A DNA stretch of 64,000 nt from an uncultured Carboxylicivirga sp. Lineage in GTDB: Bacteria > Bacteroidota > Bacteroidia > Bacteroidales > Marinilabiliaceae. The position numbers were made by a program, and so were the translations under genes. The notes below the pieces were generated by a model, which had not been told where the DNA came from, searched no databases, and saw only the letters and a program-made list of their open reading frames with translations. Of this stretch, positions 27,819 through 36,492 are shown in pieces. How positions within the stretch are numbered: position 1 is the stretch's first letter; each line of letters starts with the position of its first letter. The stretch is from contig NZ_OY764327.1 of the NCBI RefSeq assembly GCF_963668385.1, forward strand, positions 1,922,001-1,986,000, read 5' to 3'.

Positions 27819-28862
27819 TTGCTCTATATTAAGGAGAAAATAAATCAAACCGATAAAAATCGGATTATTAATTGCCAGCTTTTTAAAGGCATAACTAGGA
27901 GAATCATATTTTTTCTGTTATTTTGCGTTGCAGCAAATGCTTTTGGACAGCAGTTTCCACAGTTCAGCCAGAATATGTTTAATCAACTGGCTACAAATGC
28001 CGGATACGCCGGTAGTAGTGAGATGATTAATGTTGCTTTGGGTAACCGACAACAATGGATGGGTGGTTTTGATGGAATGGCTCCAAAAACAACGGTTTTC
28101 GGGGCAGATGCAAATGTTAATCTTTTTGGATGGGATAGTGGATTGGGGCTATCGATAATGAATGATGAGATTGGTGAGTGGACAAACTTGTACATGTCGG
28201 CAATTTATTCAAGAAGATGGGAGACAGATTATGGTAAGCTGGGAGTCGGGTTATCATTAGGTATGATAAATCAATCGATTAAAGGAAGTAATATTAGTAC
28301 TGATCCAGAAAAAGGTACTGATCCCGGAGATAATATTGGGAATGGAGGTTATCATACTGATGAATCATTAACTGACGATCAGGGAACGGCATTTGATTTA
28401 GGATTTGGTGCTTATTTAGAAAATAAATTGTATTATCTGGGTATCTCAGTAAGACATCTAAATAAACCAACACCAAAATTTAAAGATACTTATGAGTCGT
28501 ATTTGTTGCCTACTATATTTATTAATGGTGGATACAAATATCATCTCAAAAATAGGCCGATAATATTAGTTCCGTCTGTATTTATTAAATCTAATATGTC
28601 AAGTTATCAGGTAGATTTAAATGTTAACGGAATATTAAAAGATAAATATTGGGGAGGTTTAACGTATCGTTTTCAGGATGCGATCGTACTATTAGGAGGA
28701 GTTGAACTTAATAATGGATTAAGAATTGGATATAGTTACGATATAAATGTAACCCAAATGAGCGGAGCACGTAATGGTTCACACGAGATTATGCTAGGTT
28801 ATAGTTTTGATATGAGCCTTGAAAAGAGAAAAAAACAATACAAGAGTGTTAGATATTTATAA
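27819..28862 (+). CDS. porP: PorP/SprF family type IX secretion outer-membrane protein
   Basis: The protein is up to 347 residues, of the PorP/SprF family. These are outer-membrane beta-barrel-like proteins that bind the secretion machinery or anchor adhesins. A signal peptide core (IIFFLLFCVAANAFGQ) precedes QFPQFSQNMFNQLATNAGYAGSS, the family's opening, and the barrel-like tail includes NGLRIGYSYDINVTQMS. No ATG occurs in frame upstream of the signal core. The TTG at 27819 is the longest start, but ATA or ATC codons nearer the AGGAG-like stretches cannot be excluded. It heads the operon porP-gldK-gldL-gldM-gldN. Confidence 0.88.
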   Translation: MLYIKEKINQTDKNRIINCQLFKGITRRIIFFLLFCVAANAFGQQFPQFSQNMFNQLATNAGYAGSSEMINVALGNRQQWMGGFDGMAPKTTVFGADANVNLFGWDSGLGLSIMNDEIGEWTNLYMSAIYSRRWETDYGKLGVGLSLGMINQSIKGSNISTDPEKGTDPGDNIGNGGYHTDESLTDDQGTAFDLGFGAYLENKLYYLGISVRHLNKPTPKFKDTYESYLLPTIFINGGYKYHLKNRPIILVPSVFIKSNMSSYQVDLNVNGILKDKYWGGLTYRFQDAIVLLGGVELNNGLRIGYSYDINVTQMSGARNGSHEIMLGYSFDMSLEKRKKQYKSVRYL

Positions 28863-28898
28863 GAATATAAGAAAGTAATTCAGATATATAAGGCTATT

Positions 28899-30227
28899 AT
28901 GAAGAAAATACTTGCCCTAAGTGTCATTGTTGTCACCATCCTAACCGGATGTGGACAATCCGGAAATGGAGAATTAGTAGGAGTATCCCGAGGTGGTACA
29001 TTTTATGAACCAGACCCATATGGAATGTTGTTTATTCCTCAAGGAAGTTTTACAATGGGACCTAATGATCAGGATATCGCTAACACGATGACTACTCAAT
29101 CAAAAACAGTTTCGATTCGTTCGTTTTGGATGGATGAAACAGAAATCACAAACAGTGAGTATCGTCAGTTTGTGTATTGGGTTAAAGATTCAATTGCTCG
29201 AGTTTTGTTAGGAGAGCAGTTCGAAGAATTTCTTATCTCAGAAGATTATTTGGGAAATGAGATTGATCCTCCTTTCTTAAATTGGGATGAACCAATTGAG
29301 TGGGATGATGAAGAGTATGCCGAAATTCTGGATGAAATGTACTTGCCTGAAAACGAAAGATTCTTTCGTCGTAAAGAGATTGATACTCGAAAGTTAGTTT
29401 ACGAATATGAATGGGTTGATCTATTACAAGCAGCTCAAAAAAGTAATCGTTATAATTTCGAAACTAAATCATACGAAGGAGTTGTTTACGATCAAGAAGG
29501 GAAAGAACGTGAAATTAAAGATCGTTCAGCGTTTATTATGAAAGATGCAGTAAACGTTTATCCAGATACTCTTTGCTGGATTGCGGACTTCACTTACTCA
29601 TTTAATGAGCCTTGGACTGAAAAATATTTCTGGCACCCTGGATTTGATGAATATCCTGTAGTTGGTGTTAATTGGAAACAAGCTACAGCCTTTTGTATCT
29701 GGAGAACACAACTTTTGAATAATTTCTTAATGTCAAAAGGAGAGCCTGTAGCAATGAATTATCGACTACCTACTGAAGCAGAATGGGAATTTGCTGCTCG
29801 TGGAGGCCTAGAACATGCTATTTATCCTTGGGGCGGAATGTATACCAGAAATGATAAGGGTTGTTTCTTAGCTAATTTTAAACCGTTAAGAGGTCGTTAT
29901 GGTGATGATGGAGGTATGCAAGCCATTACTGTAATGTCTTATTCTCCTAACGATTATGGTTTGTATGATATGGCTGGTAATGTGGCAGAGTGGACTTCAA
30001 GTGCGTTTGACGAGTCATCTTATACTTTTACTCACGATTTTAATCCAACCTATAAGTATAATGCTTTGCCTGATGATCCTCATGTAATGAAACGTAAGGT
30101 TATTAGAGGTGGGTCATGGAAGGATGTAGGTTTCTTTTTGCAAAATGGAACGCGTACATACGAATATCAAGATTCTTCAAAATCTTATATCGGATTTAGA
30201 TGTGTTCGCGATGTTATTGGTGAGTAA
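28899..30227 (+). CDS. gldK: Type IX secretion/gliding lipoprotein GldK (PorK)
   Basis: GldK forms the periplasmic ring of the type IX secretion system together with GldN, attached to the outer membrane. The 442-residue protein has a lipobox ILTGCG (Cys18) and a SUMF1/formylglycine-enzyme fold. That fold begins LFIPQGSFTMGPNDQD and ends YIGFRCVRD, with RLPTEAEWEFAARGG in the middle. The catalytic function of the fold is not expected in GldK. It is second in the operon, 36 nt after porP, and 18 to 47 nt before gldL depending on the gldL start. Length is normal. Confidence 0.94.
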   Translation: MKKILALSVIVVTILTGCGQSGNGELVGVSRGGTFYEPDPYGMLFIPQGSFTMGPNDQDIANTMTTQSKTVSIRSFWMDETEITNSEYRQFVYWVKDSIARVLLGEQFEEFLISEDYLGNEIDPPFLNWDEPIEWDDEEYAEILDEMYLPENERFFRRKEIDTRKLVYEYEWVDLLQAAQKSNRYNFETKSYEGVVYDQEGKEREIKDRSAFIMKDAVNVYPDTLCWIADFTYSFNEPWTEKYFWHPGFDEYPVVGVNWKQATAFCIWRTQLLNNFLMSKGEPVAMNYRLPTEAEWEFAARGGLEHAIYPWGGMYTRNDKGCFLANFKPLRGRYGDDGGMQAITVMSYSPNDYGLYDMAGNVAEWTSSAFDESSYTFTHDFNPTYKYNALPDDPHVMKRKVIRGGSWKDVGFFLQNGTRTYEYQDSSKSYIGFRCVRDVIGE

Positions 30228-30274
30228 TATTCTCACATTATTACTTGGACGGAAAAATTGAAAAAAAGGTCATT

Positions 30275-31156
30275 ATGAGTTTTACGGAATTTCTTGAAAG
30301 CCCCGGCTATAAAAAGATCATGGCAAAGGTTTACGGTATTGGTGCAGCAGTAGTACTTGCCGGAGCTTTATTTAAAATTATGCACTACCCTGGAGCTGAG
30401 CTTATGCTTTTATTGGGTATGGGTACGGAGATTATCATCTTCTTATTGTCTGCATTTGAACCACCACATGAAATGCCAGATTGGAGTTTGGTTTACCCTG
30501 AATTAGTAGGGTTAGAACCTGCAGATACACAGGGTGCAAGAGTCGTAAGTTCAGGTGGAGGTAGTGATCTGGCTGCACTTGTTGAAAGTGGCCATTTAGA
30601 ACCTGCTATTGTTGAAAAGTTGTCAGAAGGCATTAAAAAATTATCAATGACTTCATCTCAGTTAGCTGATTTAAGTACCGCTAGTCTTGCAACAGAATCT
30701 TATTTGCAAAATATGAAACAAGCAGGAGAATCTGTTGGACAATTAGCTAATGTACAAGCAAAAACAGCTAGCGCTCTTGAAGAGTCTGTAGGTCAATTGT
30801 CGGCATCTTATAAAAACAGTGCTAAAGCAATTACTGATTCTGGGTCAAATATTCAACAACATTTTGATCAATTAAATGCAAATAATAAAGACTATAGCCA
30901 AAAGTTGGGTGATGTTACAAAGAACTTATCAGCTATTAATTCTGCTTATGAATTGCAGCTGCAAGGTTTAAACTCACAGGCTCAAGCTTCTCAGGCCTTA
31001 ACAAAAGGAATGAGTGATATCAAAACTCAATTTGAACAATCTGCAGCTGATGCGCAAGTTTATAAAGAACAAGTAGCTCAATTGAGTAAAACAGTTTCTG
31101 AACTTAATACCATTTATGGCAATATGCTTAGTGCTATGAATGTAGGAAATAAATAG
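30275..31156 (+). CDS. gldL: Type IX secretion motor protein GldL (PorL)
   Basis: GldL and GldM form the proton-driven motor in the inner membrane. The 293-residue protein starts MSFTEFLESPGYKKIMAK. Two membrane helices follow (about residues 18-36 and 41-60), and conserved Glu52 in TEIIIFLLSAFEPP is the likely proton-path residue. A long Ala/Ser/Gln-rich coiled-coil C-terminus (residues 95-290) reaches into the cytoplasm. I chose the ATG at 30275, as the alternative is a TTG at 30245 that adds ten poorly fitting residues. It is 32 nt ahead of gldM. Confidence 0.93.
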   Translation: MSFTEFLESPGYKKIMAKVYGIGAAVVLAGALFKIMHYPGAELMLLLGMGTEIIIFLLSAFEPPHEMPDWSLVYPELVGLEPADTQGARVVSSGGGSDLAALVESGHLEPAIVEKLSEGIKKLSMTSSQLADLSTASLATESYLQNMKQAGESVGQLANVQAKTASALEESVGQLSASYKNSAKAITDSGSNIQQHFDQLNANNKDYSQKLGDVTKNLSAINSAYELQLQGLNSQAQASQALTKGMSDIKTQFEQSAADAQVYKEQVAQLSKTVSELNTIYGNMLSAMNVGNK

Positions 31157-31187
31157 GAACAGTATTAACTACTAAAAATTAATAATT

Positions 31188-32759
31188 ATGAGTGGTGGAA
31201 ACTGTCCCGAAACGCCCAGGCAGAAAATGATTGGAATGATGTACTTGTTCCTTACGGCAATGTTAGCATTGAACGTATCGGGTGAGTTACTAAAAGCATT
31301 TCAATTAGTAGATGAAAGTATACAGCAATCAACAAAGGCGGTAGATAATAAGAACAATCAATTATATGCTGCATTTGAGGCGGCGGAATTCGCAAATCCT
31401 GCAAAAGTAAAAGAAAGCCATTTAAAGGCTAAAGAAGTTCAAGCTGCTGCAGACAGCCTATATAACCGAATTCATTCTTTAAAAGTATTGATGATGCATA
31501 CTGCCGATAAAAGTCCGGAAGCTACCCTTGAAAATTACAAAGGGATAGAAAATCAGGACATTGCTGCACAGATCATGATTACCGAAAAAGGTGGAGAAAG
31601 GGCTGATCAATTAAAAGAACGGATCAATAAATATCAAGAGCTTCTTGTATCGTTAGTTGACCCAAAGGATACTGTTTTAAGAAATACGATAAGTAATAGC
31701 TTATCAACTGATGATGTCGAACACAAGAAAAAAGGTGAAGTTACCAAAAAACCATGGGAAAGCCAGCTATTCGAACATCTTCCTTTATCTGCATCTTTTG
31801 CTTTGTTAAGTAGTATTCAGAGTAATGTTCGTTCATCTCAAGCTGATGTGGTAAGTTATTTATTGAGTAAGGTAGATGAGGGATCTTATAAGTTCAATAA
31901 AGTTGAACCAATTGTTATTCCTCGATCAAATGTTGTAATTAAAGGTGGTGAATATTATGCTGAAATGCTTATCGCTGCAACCGATACATTACAACCTCCT
32001 ACCTATAGTATTGATGGATATAATCCTGAAATATTAAATAATGGTCGTGGTGTTCTAAAAATACCTGCAACATCTACTGGGAAAAAATCATGGAAAGGAA
32101 ATATTGTTTTCAAAGATCCTAATGGAGTTGATAAATATTATCCAATCTCGCATGAGTATGAGGTAGTGCAGCCAAATGTGGTTATTTCACCTACCAAAAT
32201 GAATGTATTCTATGAAGCCTTGGATAATCCTGTTGAAATTTCTGTACCTGGTATTGCTAGTAGCCAGATTAAGGTTAGTATGACAAATGCCAGCTACAAT
32301 AAAAAAGGTAATGAATTTATAGTGAAACCAAAAGCTGGAAAAGCTGGGGCAAAATCTATAATTACAGTTTCTGCTGACATTAATGGTCAAACACGTCGAT
32401 TAGGAAGTCAGGAATTCCGTATAAAGAAGGTGCCAGATCCAATAGCTCAAGTTGGAGGTTTAGGTGATGGAGATAAAATCCGTAAGAATCTTTTGCTTGC
32501 AGCCGGTTATGTAATTGCTGAAATGGGTGAAGATTTTGATTTTGACTTAAAATTTAAAGTTACTCAATTCTCAATTGGAACGTATCGTAAAGGGTTCTAT
32601 ACTAATGTACTTTCAAAAAGTAATAAGTTTACTGAAGATCAAGAAAATCTGTTGAAGGGAACTAGTAGAGGAAGTAAAGTATATATTGAAGATATAAGAG
32701 CAGTTGGGCCAGATGGTAGAACGCGTAAATTAGGTTCTATCACGTTTACCATTGACTAA
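31188..32759 (+). CDS. gldM: Type IX secretion motor/periplasmic shaft protein GldM (PorM)
   Basis: The 523-residue protein has the GldM signature start MSGGNCPETPRQKMIGMMYL and one membrane helix (about residues 14-34). A long periplasmic region follows, made of a helical domain and beta domains as known for PorM. It crosses the periplasm to the GldK/GldN ring. The C-terminal domain ends with GRTRKLGSITFTID. Length is normal. It lies within the operon, 31 nt after gldL and 29 nt before gldN. Confidence 0.95.
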   Translation: MSGGNCPETPRQKMIGMMYLFLTAMLALNVSGELLKAFQLVDESIQQSTKAVDNKNNQLYAAFEAAEFANPAKVKESHLKAKEVQAAADSLYNRIHSLKVLMMHTADKSPEATLENYKGIENQDIAAQIMITEKGGERADQLKERINKYQELLVSLVDPKDTVLRNTISNSLSTDDVEHKKKGEVTKKPWESQLFEHLPLSASFALLSSIQSNVRSSQADVVSYLLSKVDEGSYKFNKVEPIVIPRSNVVIKGGEYYAEMLIAATDTLQPPTYSIDGYNPEILNNGRGVLKIPATSTGKKSWKGNIVFKDPNGVDKYYPISHEYEVVQPNVVISPTKMNVFYEALDNPVEISVPGIASSQIKVSMTNASYNKKGNEFIVKPKAGKAGAKSIITVSADINGQTRRLGSQEFRIKKVPDPIAQVGGLGDGDKIRKNLLLAAGYVIAEMGEDFDFDLKFKVTQFSIGTYRKGFYTNVLSKSNKFTEDQENLLKGTSRGSKVYIEDIRAVGPDGRTRKLGSITFTID

Positions 32760-32788
32760 TTAGGTTAAAGAAAATTAAAAGTTGACAT

Positions 32789-33640
32789 ATGAAACGAATC
32801 ATCTTAATCCTCGTTGTACTTGTTGGAATTGGAGCTACAGATTTTGTAGATGCTCAACAGGTAAATAAAGAGTTATATACAAAAGATCATATCCCTAATC
32901 GTAAACCAATCCCGTATGCACATATAAGGGAATCAGATGTATTATGGGCAAAGAAGATTTGGCGTATCATTGATTTACGTGAAAAGATTAATCTTCCTAT
33001 GTTTTATCCAACAACCAAAATGGATGATCGTATGAGTTTAATTGATCTTCTGTGGTATGGCATCCAATATGAAGGATTAACTGCTTACTCAACAAAAACT
33101 GAAGACGAATTCCAAATGCCGTTAACTCTCGATCAGGTGATGCGTGAGATGGGGGCAGTATCGGATTCGATGTATATTCTGAATCCAGAGACTGGAATGG
33201 AAGAATTAAAAGTCGTTGAAGGAGAAGTTCGATCAACTGAATTCAAGCAAATAATGTTGAAAGAGATTTGGTTCTTTGATCGTAATTATTCTCGCATGGA
33301 TGTTCGTATCATCGGTTTGTGTCCAATTCGTGAGTATGCAAAAGAAGGTGAAGATGGAGAAGGTCAAGTTGTACAAACTCAGGCATTTTGGATTTATTTC
33401 CCTGAGGCACGTGGTTTGTTAGCACGTCACGAAGTATTTAACCCTCATAATGATGCGCAACGTCGTTCGTTTGATGATATTTTTATCAAAAGATATTTCG
33501 GAAGTTATATTTATCGTGAATCAAACGTTTATAACAACCGTCGTATTGAAGATTATACTGCAGGTATGGAAGCAATGATGGAATCAGAACGTATTAAAAC
33601 GCAGATGTTTAATATGGAGCATGATATGTGGGAATTCTAA
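32789..33640 (+). CDS. gldN: Type IX secretion ring protein GldN (PorN)
   Basis: The 283-residue exported protein has a signal peptide (to about residue 22, DFVDAQQ). It matches GldN by the early segment HIRESDVLWAKKIWRIIDLREKINLPMFYP. The later PEARGLLARHEVFNPHNDAQ and IDLLWYGI segments are also typical. It pairs with GldK in the periplasmic ring under the outer membrane. It is the last gene of the operon, followed by a strong terminator. No gldO-like duplicate follows. Confidence 0.94.
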   Translation: MKRIILILVVLVGIGATDFVDAQQVNKELYTKDHIPNRKPIPYAHIRESDVLWAKKIWRIIDLREKINLPMFYPTTKMDDRMSLIDLLWYGIQYEGLTAYSTKTEDEFQMPLTLDQVMREMGAVSDSMYILNPETGMEELKVVEGEVRSTEFKQIMLKEIWFFDRNYSRMDVRIIGLCPIREYAKEGEDGEGQVVQTQAFWIYFPEARGLLARHEVFNPHNDAQRRSFDDIFIKRYFGSYIYRESNVYNNRRIEDYTAGMEAMMESERIKTQMFNMEHDMWEF

Positions 33641-33665
33641 GAAAGATTAAGATGTTATAATAAAT

Positions 33666-33692
33666 AAAGGGGCTTTTTTAAGCCCCTTTTTT
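33666..33692. terminator. Terminator ending the type IX operon
   Basis: GGGGCTT (33669-33675), loop TTTT, AAGCCCC (33680-33686), then T. A-rich flanks let it also work for the convergent mannose-1-phosphate guanylyltransferase gene, whose stop it touches. Confidence 0.92.
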
Positions 33693-34770
33693 ATTTATCT
33701 CCAAATTCGGTTTTTAAGTCGGTAGTAAATTGACGAATTTGTTGTTCATTGGATCTTGGGCAAATAAGTAAAGCCTTATCTGACTGAACAATAATATATC
33801 CATCTAATCCTTGTATGACGCCTTGTTTTCCTTCGGGTAGATGAATAACACTGTTGTGTGTATCATATAGCAAAACTTCACCTTTTATTATCGCATTATT
33901 ATCGTTGTTGGTTGATGCATGTTCGTGAAGCGAAGACCATGTACCTAAATCAGACCACCCAAAATCGGCCTTTTTAACGTATACATTTTCAGCTTTCTCC
34001 ATAATGCCATAATCAATCGATATATTCTTACATTCAGTATATGTGTCGTTAATGGCCTTTTCTTCATACTTAGATCCAATATGCTTGTAATATTCAATAA
34101 AAGGGGTAGCAACTTCTGAAAGATGTGTGATAAATGCTTTATTTATGCTTTTTAATGACCAAAGAAAAATACCGGAATTCCAATAAAATTCACCACTTTC
34201 AAAAAGGATGGTGGCCATTTCTAAGTTTGGCTTCTCAGTAAATGTTTTGACTTTATTGAATAAGCTATTTTCATATTCACTTTCTCCAATTTGGATATAA
34301 CCGTAGCCAGTTTCCGGGTGAGTTGGTTTAATACCTAAAGTTAGTAAGGCATCTTTTTTATCTATAAATTCTAGGCCTGAAGTGATGCTGTCGATAAATT
34401 TATGCTGGTCAATTATGAGGTGATCAGCAGGTGTGACAATAATATTTGCCTCAGGATTTTTAGATTGAATAATAGCATTAGCATATGCAATGCAGGGTGC
34501 TGTATTTCTTCTTAATGGTTCTTCAAGTATTTGATCGTTGTTTAATTTTGGTAGTTGTTCTTTAACTAAATTTTTGTAATGGGCACTTGTTACAATTATG
34601 AAATTTTCTAACGGACAAATGTGCTCAAAACGTTCAAAAGTTTGTTGTAGTAGTGATTTGCCTGTGCCAAAAATATCTAAAAATTGTTTGGGTGTTTTTG
34701 ATGTGCTTAAAGGCCAAAAACGGCTGCCAACTCCACCTGCCATAACTACACAGTAAGTATTCTGTCTCAT
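33691..34770 (-). CDS. manC: Mannose-1-phosphate guanylyltransferase
   Basis: The 359-residue enzyme makes GDP-mannose from mannose-1-phosphate and GTP. The nucleotidyltransferase signature VVMAGGVGSRFWPLS is followed by KTPKQFLDIFG, and the TPADHLI and FTEKPN segments also fit. A short left-handed helix C-terminus with GVIQGLDGYIIVQS replaces the fused isomerase domain of longer ManC/ManA proteins. The ATG at 34770 is preferred over a GTG two codons upstream. It supplies GDP-sugars for envelope glycans. It is monocistronic. Confidence 0.92.
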   Translation of the reverse strand: MRQNTYCVVMAGGVGSRFWPLSTSKTPKQFLDIFGTGKSLLQQTFERFEHICPLENFIIVTSAHYKNLVKEQLPKLNNDQILEEPLRRNTAPCIAYANAIIQSKNPEANIIVTPADHLIIDQHKFIDSITSGLEFIDKKDALLTLGIKPTHPETGYGYIQIGESEYENSLFNKVKTFTEKPNLEMATILFESGEFYWNSGIFLWSLKSINKAFITHLSEVATPFIEYYKHIGSKYEEKAINDTYTECKNISIDYGIMEKAENVYVKKADFGWSDLGTWSSLHEHASTNNDNNAIIKGEVLLYDTHNSVIHLPEGKQGVIQGLDGYIIVQSDKALLICPRSNEQQIRQFTTDLKTEFGDK

Positions 34771-34935
34771 TTTCACTGTTTCTGTAAAAAACTGATAATG
34801 CTTATAAGAATTGATTAAGGAAAGGTGAAAGCATTACCCAGTTCATTGATATTGGTAAATTATTGAATTCCTCAGTTAAGTTGTGGAATATTGTTACTTT
34901 TATCTGTAAAATTAGGACTATTTTTTTAAAAGCAC

Positions 34936-35673
34936 ATGAGAATTTTTTATCATATTGGCAGGTATAGTTTGTTTGTTAAAAAAGTTTTTGGAAGGCCGGC
35001 AAAGCATTCTGTATTTATCAAACAAATTGTTAAAGAAGTTGATAAGTTAGGCATAGACTCACTTGGAATTATCTTTATTATTTCCATTTTTATGGGTGCT
35101 GTTATTACACTTCAAACAGCTTATAATATTGATTCGCCCTTGATACCTAGGTACACTATTGGATTAGCAGCTAGGGATTCGATGCTTCTTGAGTTTTCAT
35201 CAACAATTGTTGCATTAATATTAGCTGGTAAGGTAGGGTCGAATATTGCATCAGAAATTGGAACAATGCGTGTAACGGAGCAGATTGATGCACTTGAAAT
35301 AATGGGATTGAATCCTGCCGGCTACCTGGTCTTACCAAAAGTTGTTGCCTTTGTTTTTATTATACCATTTTTGGTAGTAATTAGTATGGGAGTGGGAATT
35401 TTTGGTGGATTTTTAGCAGGTTCGCTAAGTGGTGAAGTTCCAGCGCCAGACTTTATTTATGGTATTCAATACGCCTTTGTTCCATTCTATGTGGTCTATT
35501 CGCTCATAAAAGCAGTTGTATTTGCATTTATTATTTCCACTGTATCGGCATATTGGGGATTTTATGCCGAAGGGGGTGCATTAGAAGTGGGTAAGGCGAG
35601 TACAACAGCTGTTGTAACGAGTAGCATTCAAATATTACTTTTTAATTTATTACTAACTCAAATGTTATTATGA
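34936..35673 (+). CDS. mlaE: MlaE/YrbE-family ABC transporter permease
   Basis: The 245-residue inner-membrane protein has about five or six helices. It carries the MlaE family features DSLGIIFIISIFMGAVITLQ and EIGTMRVTEQIDALEIMGLNP. The family moves phospholipids or other lipids between the membranes. Its stop overlaps the ATPase gene by 4 nt (ATGA arrangement), so the two form a transporter unit. No MlaD-like MCE protein follows here, so the substrate-binding part must be encoded elsewhere. Confidence 0.93.
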   Translation: MRIFYHIGRYSLFVKKVFGRPAKHSVFIKQIVKEVDKLGIDSLGIIFIISIFMGAVITLQTAYNIDSPLIPRYTIGLAARDSMLLEFSSTIVALILAGKVGSNIASEIGTMRVTEQIDALEIMGLNPAGYLVLPKVVAFVFIIPFLVVISMGVGIFGGFLAGSLSGEVPAPDFIYGIQYAFVPFYVVYSLIKAVVFAFIISTVSAYWGFYAEGGALEVGKASTTAVVTSSIQILLFNLLLTQMLL

Positions 35674-36425
35674 TTGAAGCCATTAATGTTTGTAAATCGT
35701 TTGAGGACAAGGAAGTATTAAAAGATATTTCGGCTGTTTTTGAAAAAGGACAAACGAACTTGATAATCGGGCAGAGTGGATCGGGTAAAACTGTTCTTTT
35801 AAAGTCTTTGGTTGGATTGCATGAAGTAACCAAGGGTAATATCTTATATGATGGAAGAAGTTTACAAGCTTTAAATAGCAAGCAAAAGAAATCTTTACGA
35901 CAAGAGATAGGTATGTTGTTTCAAGGATCGGCTCTTTTTGATTCGATGACTGTAGAAGAGAATGTTCGTTTTCCGTTAGATATGTTTACTTCAATGACAG
36001 AAGAAGAAAAGCGAGACCGTGCCAATTTCTGTTTGGATAGAGTAAAACTTGAAAATGCAAATAAGCGATTACCTTCAGAGGTTAGTGGAGGTATGCAAAA
36101 ACGTGTAGCTATTGCACGAGCAATTGCGTTAAATCCTAAGTACTTGTTTTGTGATGAACCCAATTCGGGCCTTGATCCCCGTACTTCTATTGTGATTGAT
36201 GAGCTAATTCATGAAATTACTGTCGAATACGATATTACTACAATTGTCAATACTCATGATATGAACTCTGTGATGGGAATTGGCGATAAGATTATATTTA
36301 TCTACCAGGGAGAAAAACACTGGGAAGGCACTAAAGATGATATATTTCATGTTCAGAATGAACAACTCGAGGATTTTATATTTGCATCGAAGTTATTTAG
36401 GAAGATAAAAGAAAGTAATAGATAA
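35670..36425 (+). CDS. mlaF: MlaF-family ABC transporter ATPase
   Basis: The 251-residue ATPase partners the adjacent permease. Walker A is GQSGSGKT, the ABC signature is SGGMQKRVAIARA, Walker B is YLFCDEPNSGLDP, and the H-loop is in VNTHDMNSV. Length and the LVGLHEVTKGNILYDG segment fit MlaF/TtgA-like ATPases. It overlaps mlaE by 4 nt and ends at a terminator. Confidence 0.93.
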   Translation: MIEAINVCKSFEDKEVLKDISAVFEKGQTNLIIGQSGSGKTVLLKSLVGLHEVTKGNILYDGRSLQALNSKQKKSLRQEIGMLFQGSALFDSMTVEENVRFPLDMFTSMTEEEKRDRANFCLDRVKLENANKRLPSEVSGGMQKRVAIARAIALNPKYLFCDEPNSGLDPRTSIVIDELIHEITVEYDITTIVNTHDMNSVMGIGDKIIFIYQGEKHWEGTKDDIFHVQNEQLEDFIFASKLFRKIKESNR

Positions 36426-36436
36426 CAGTGAGTTCT

Positions 36437-36475
36437 AAAAAAGCAAAGTATTCAAACTGATTACTTTGCTTTTTT
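36437..36475. terminator. Terminator between mlaF and the S41 gene
   Basis: AAAAAAGCAAAGTA (36437-36450) pairs with TACTTTGCTTTTTT (36462-36475). It is symmetric and likely serves both convergent genes. Confidence 0.88.
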
Positions 36476-36492
36476 ATTATGAATGATATGCT

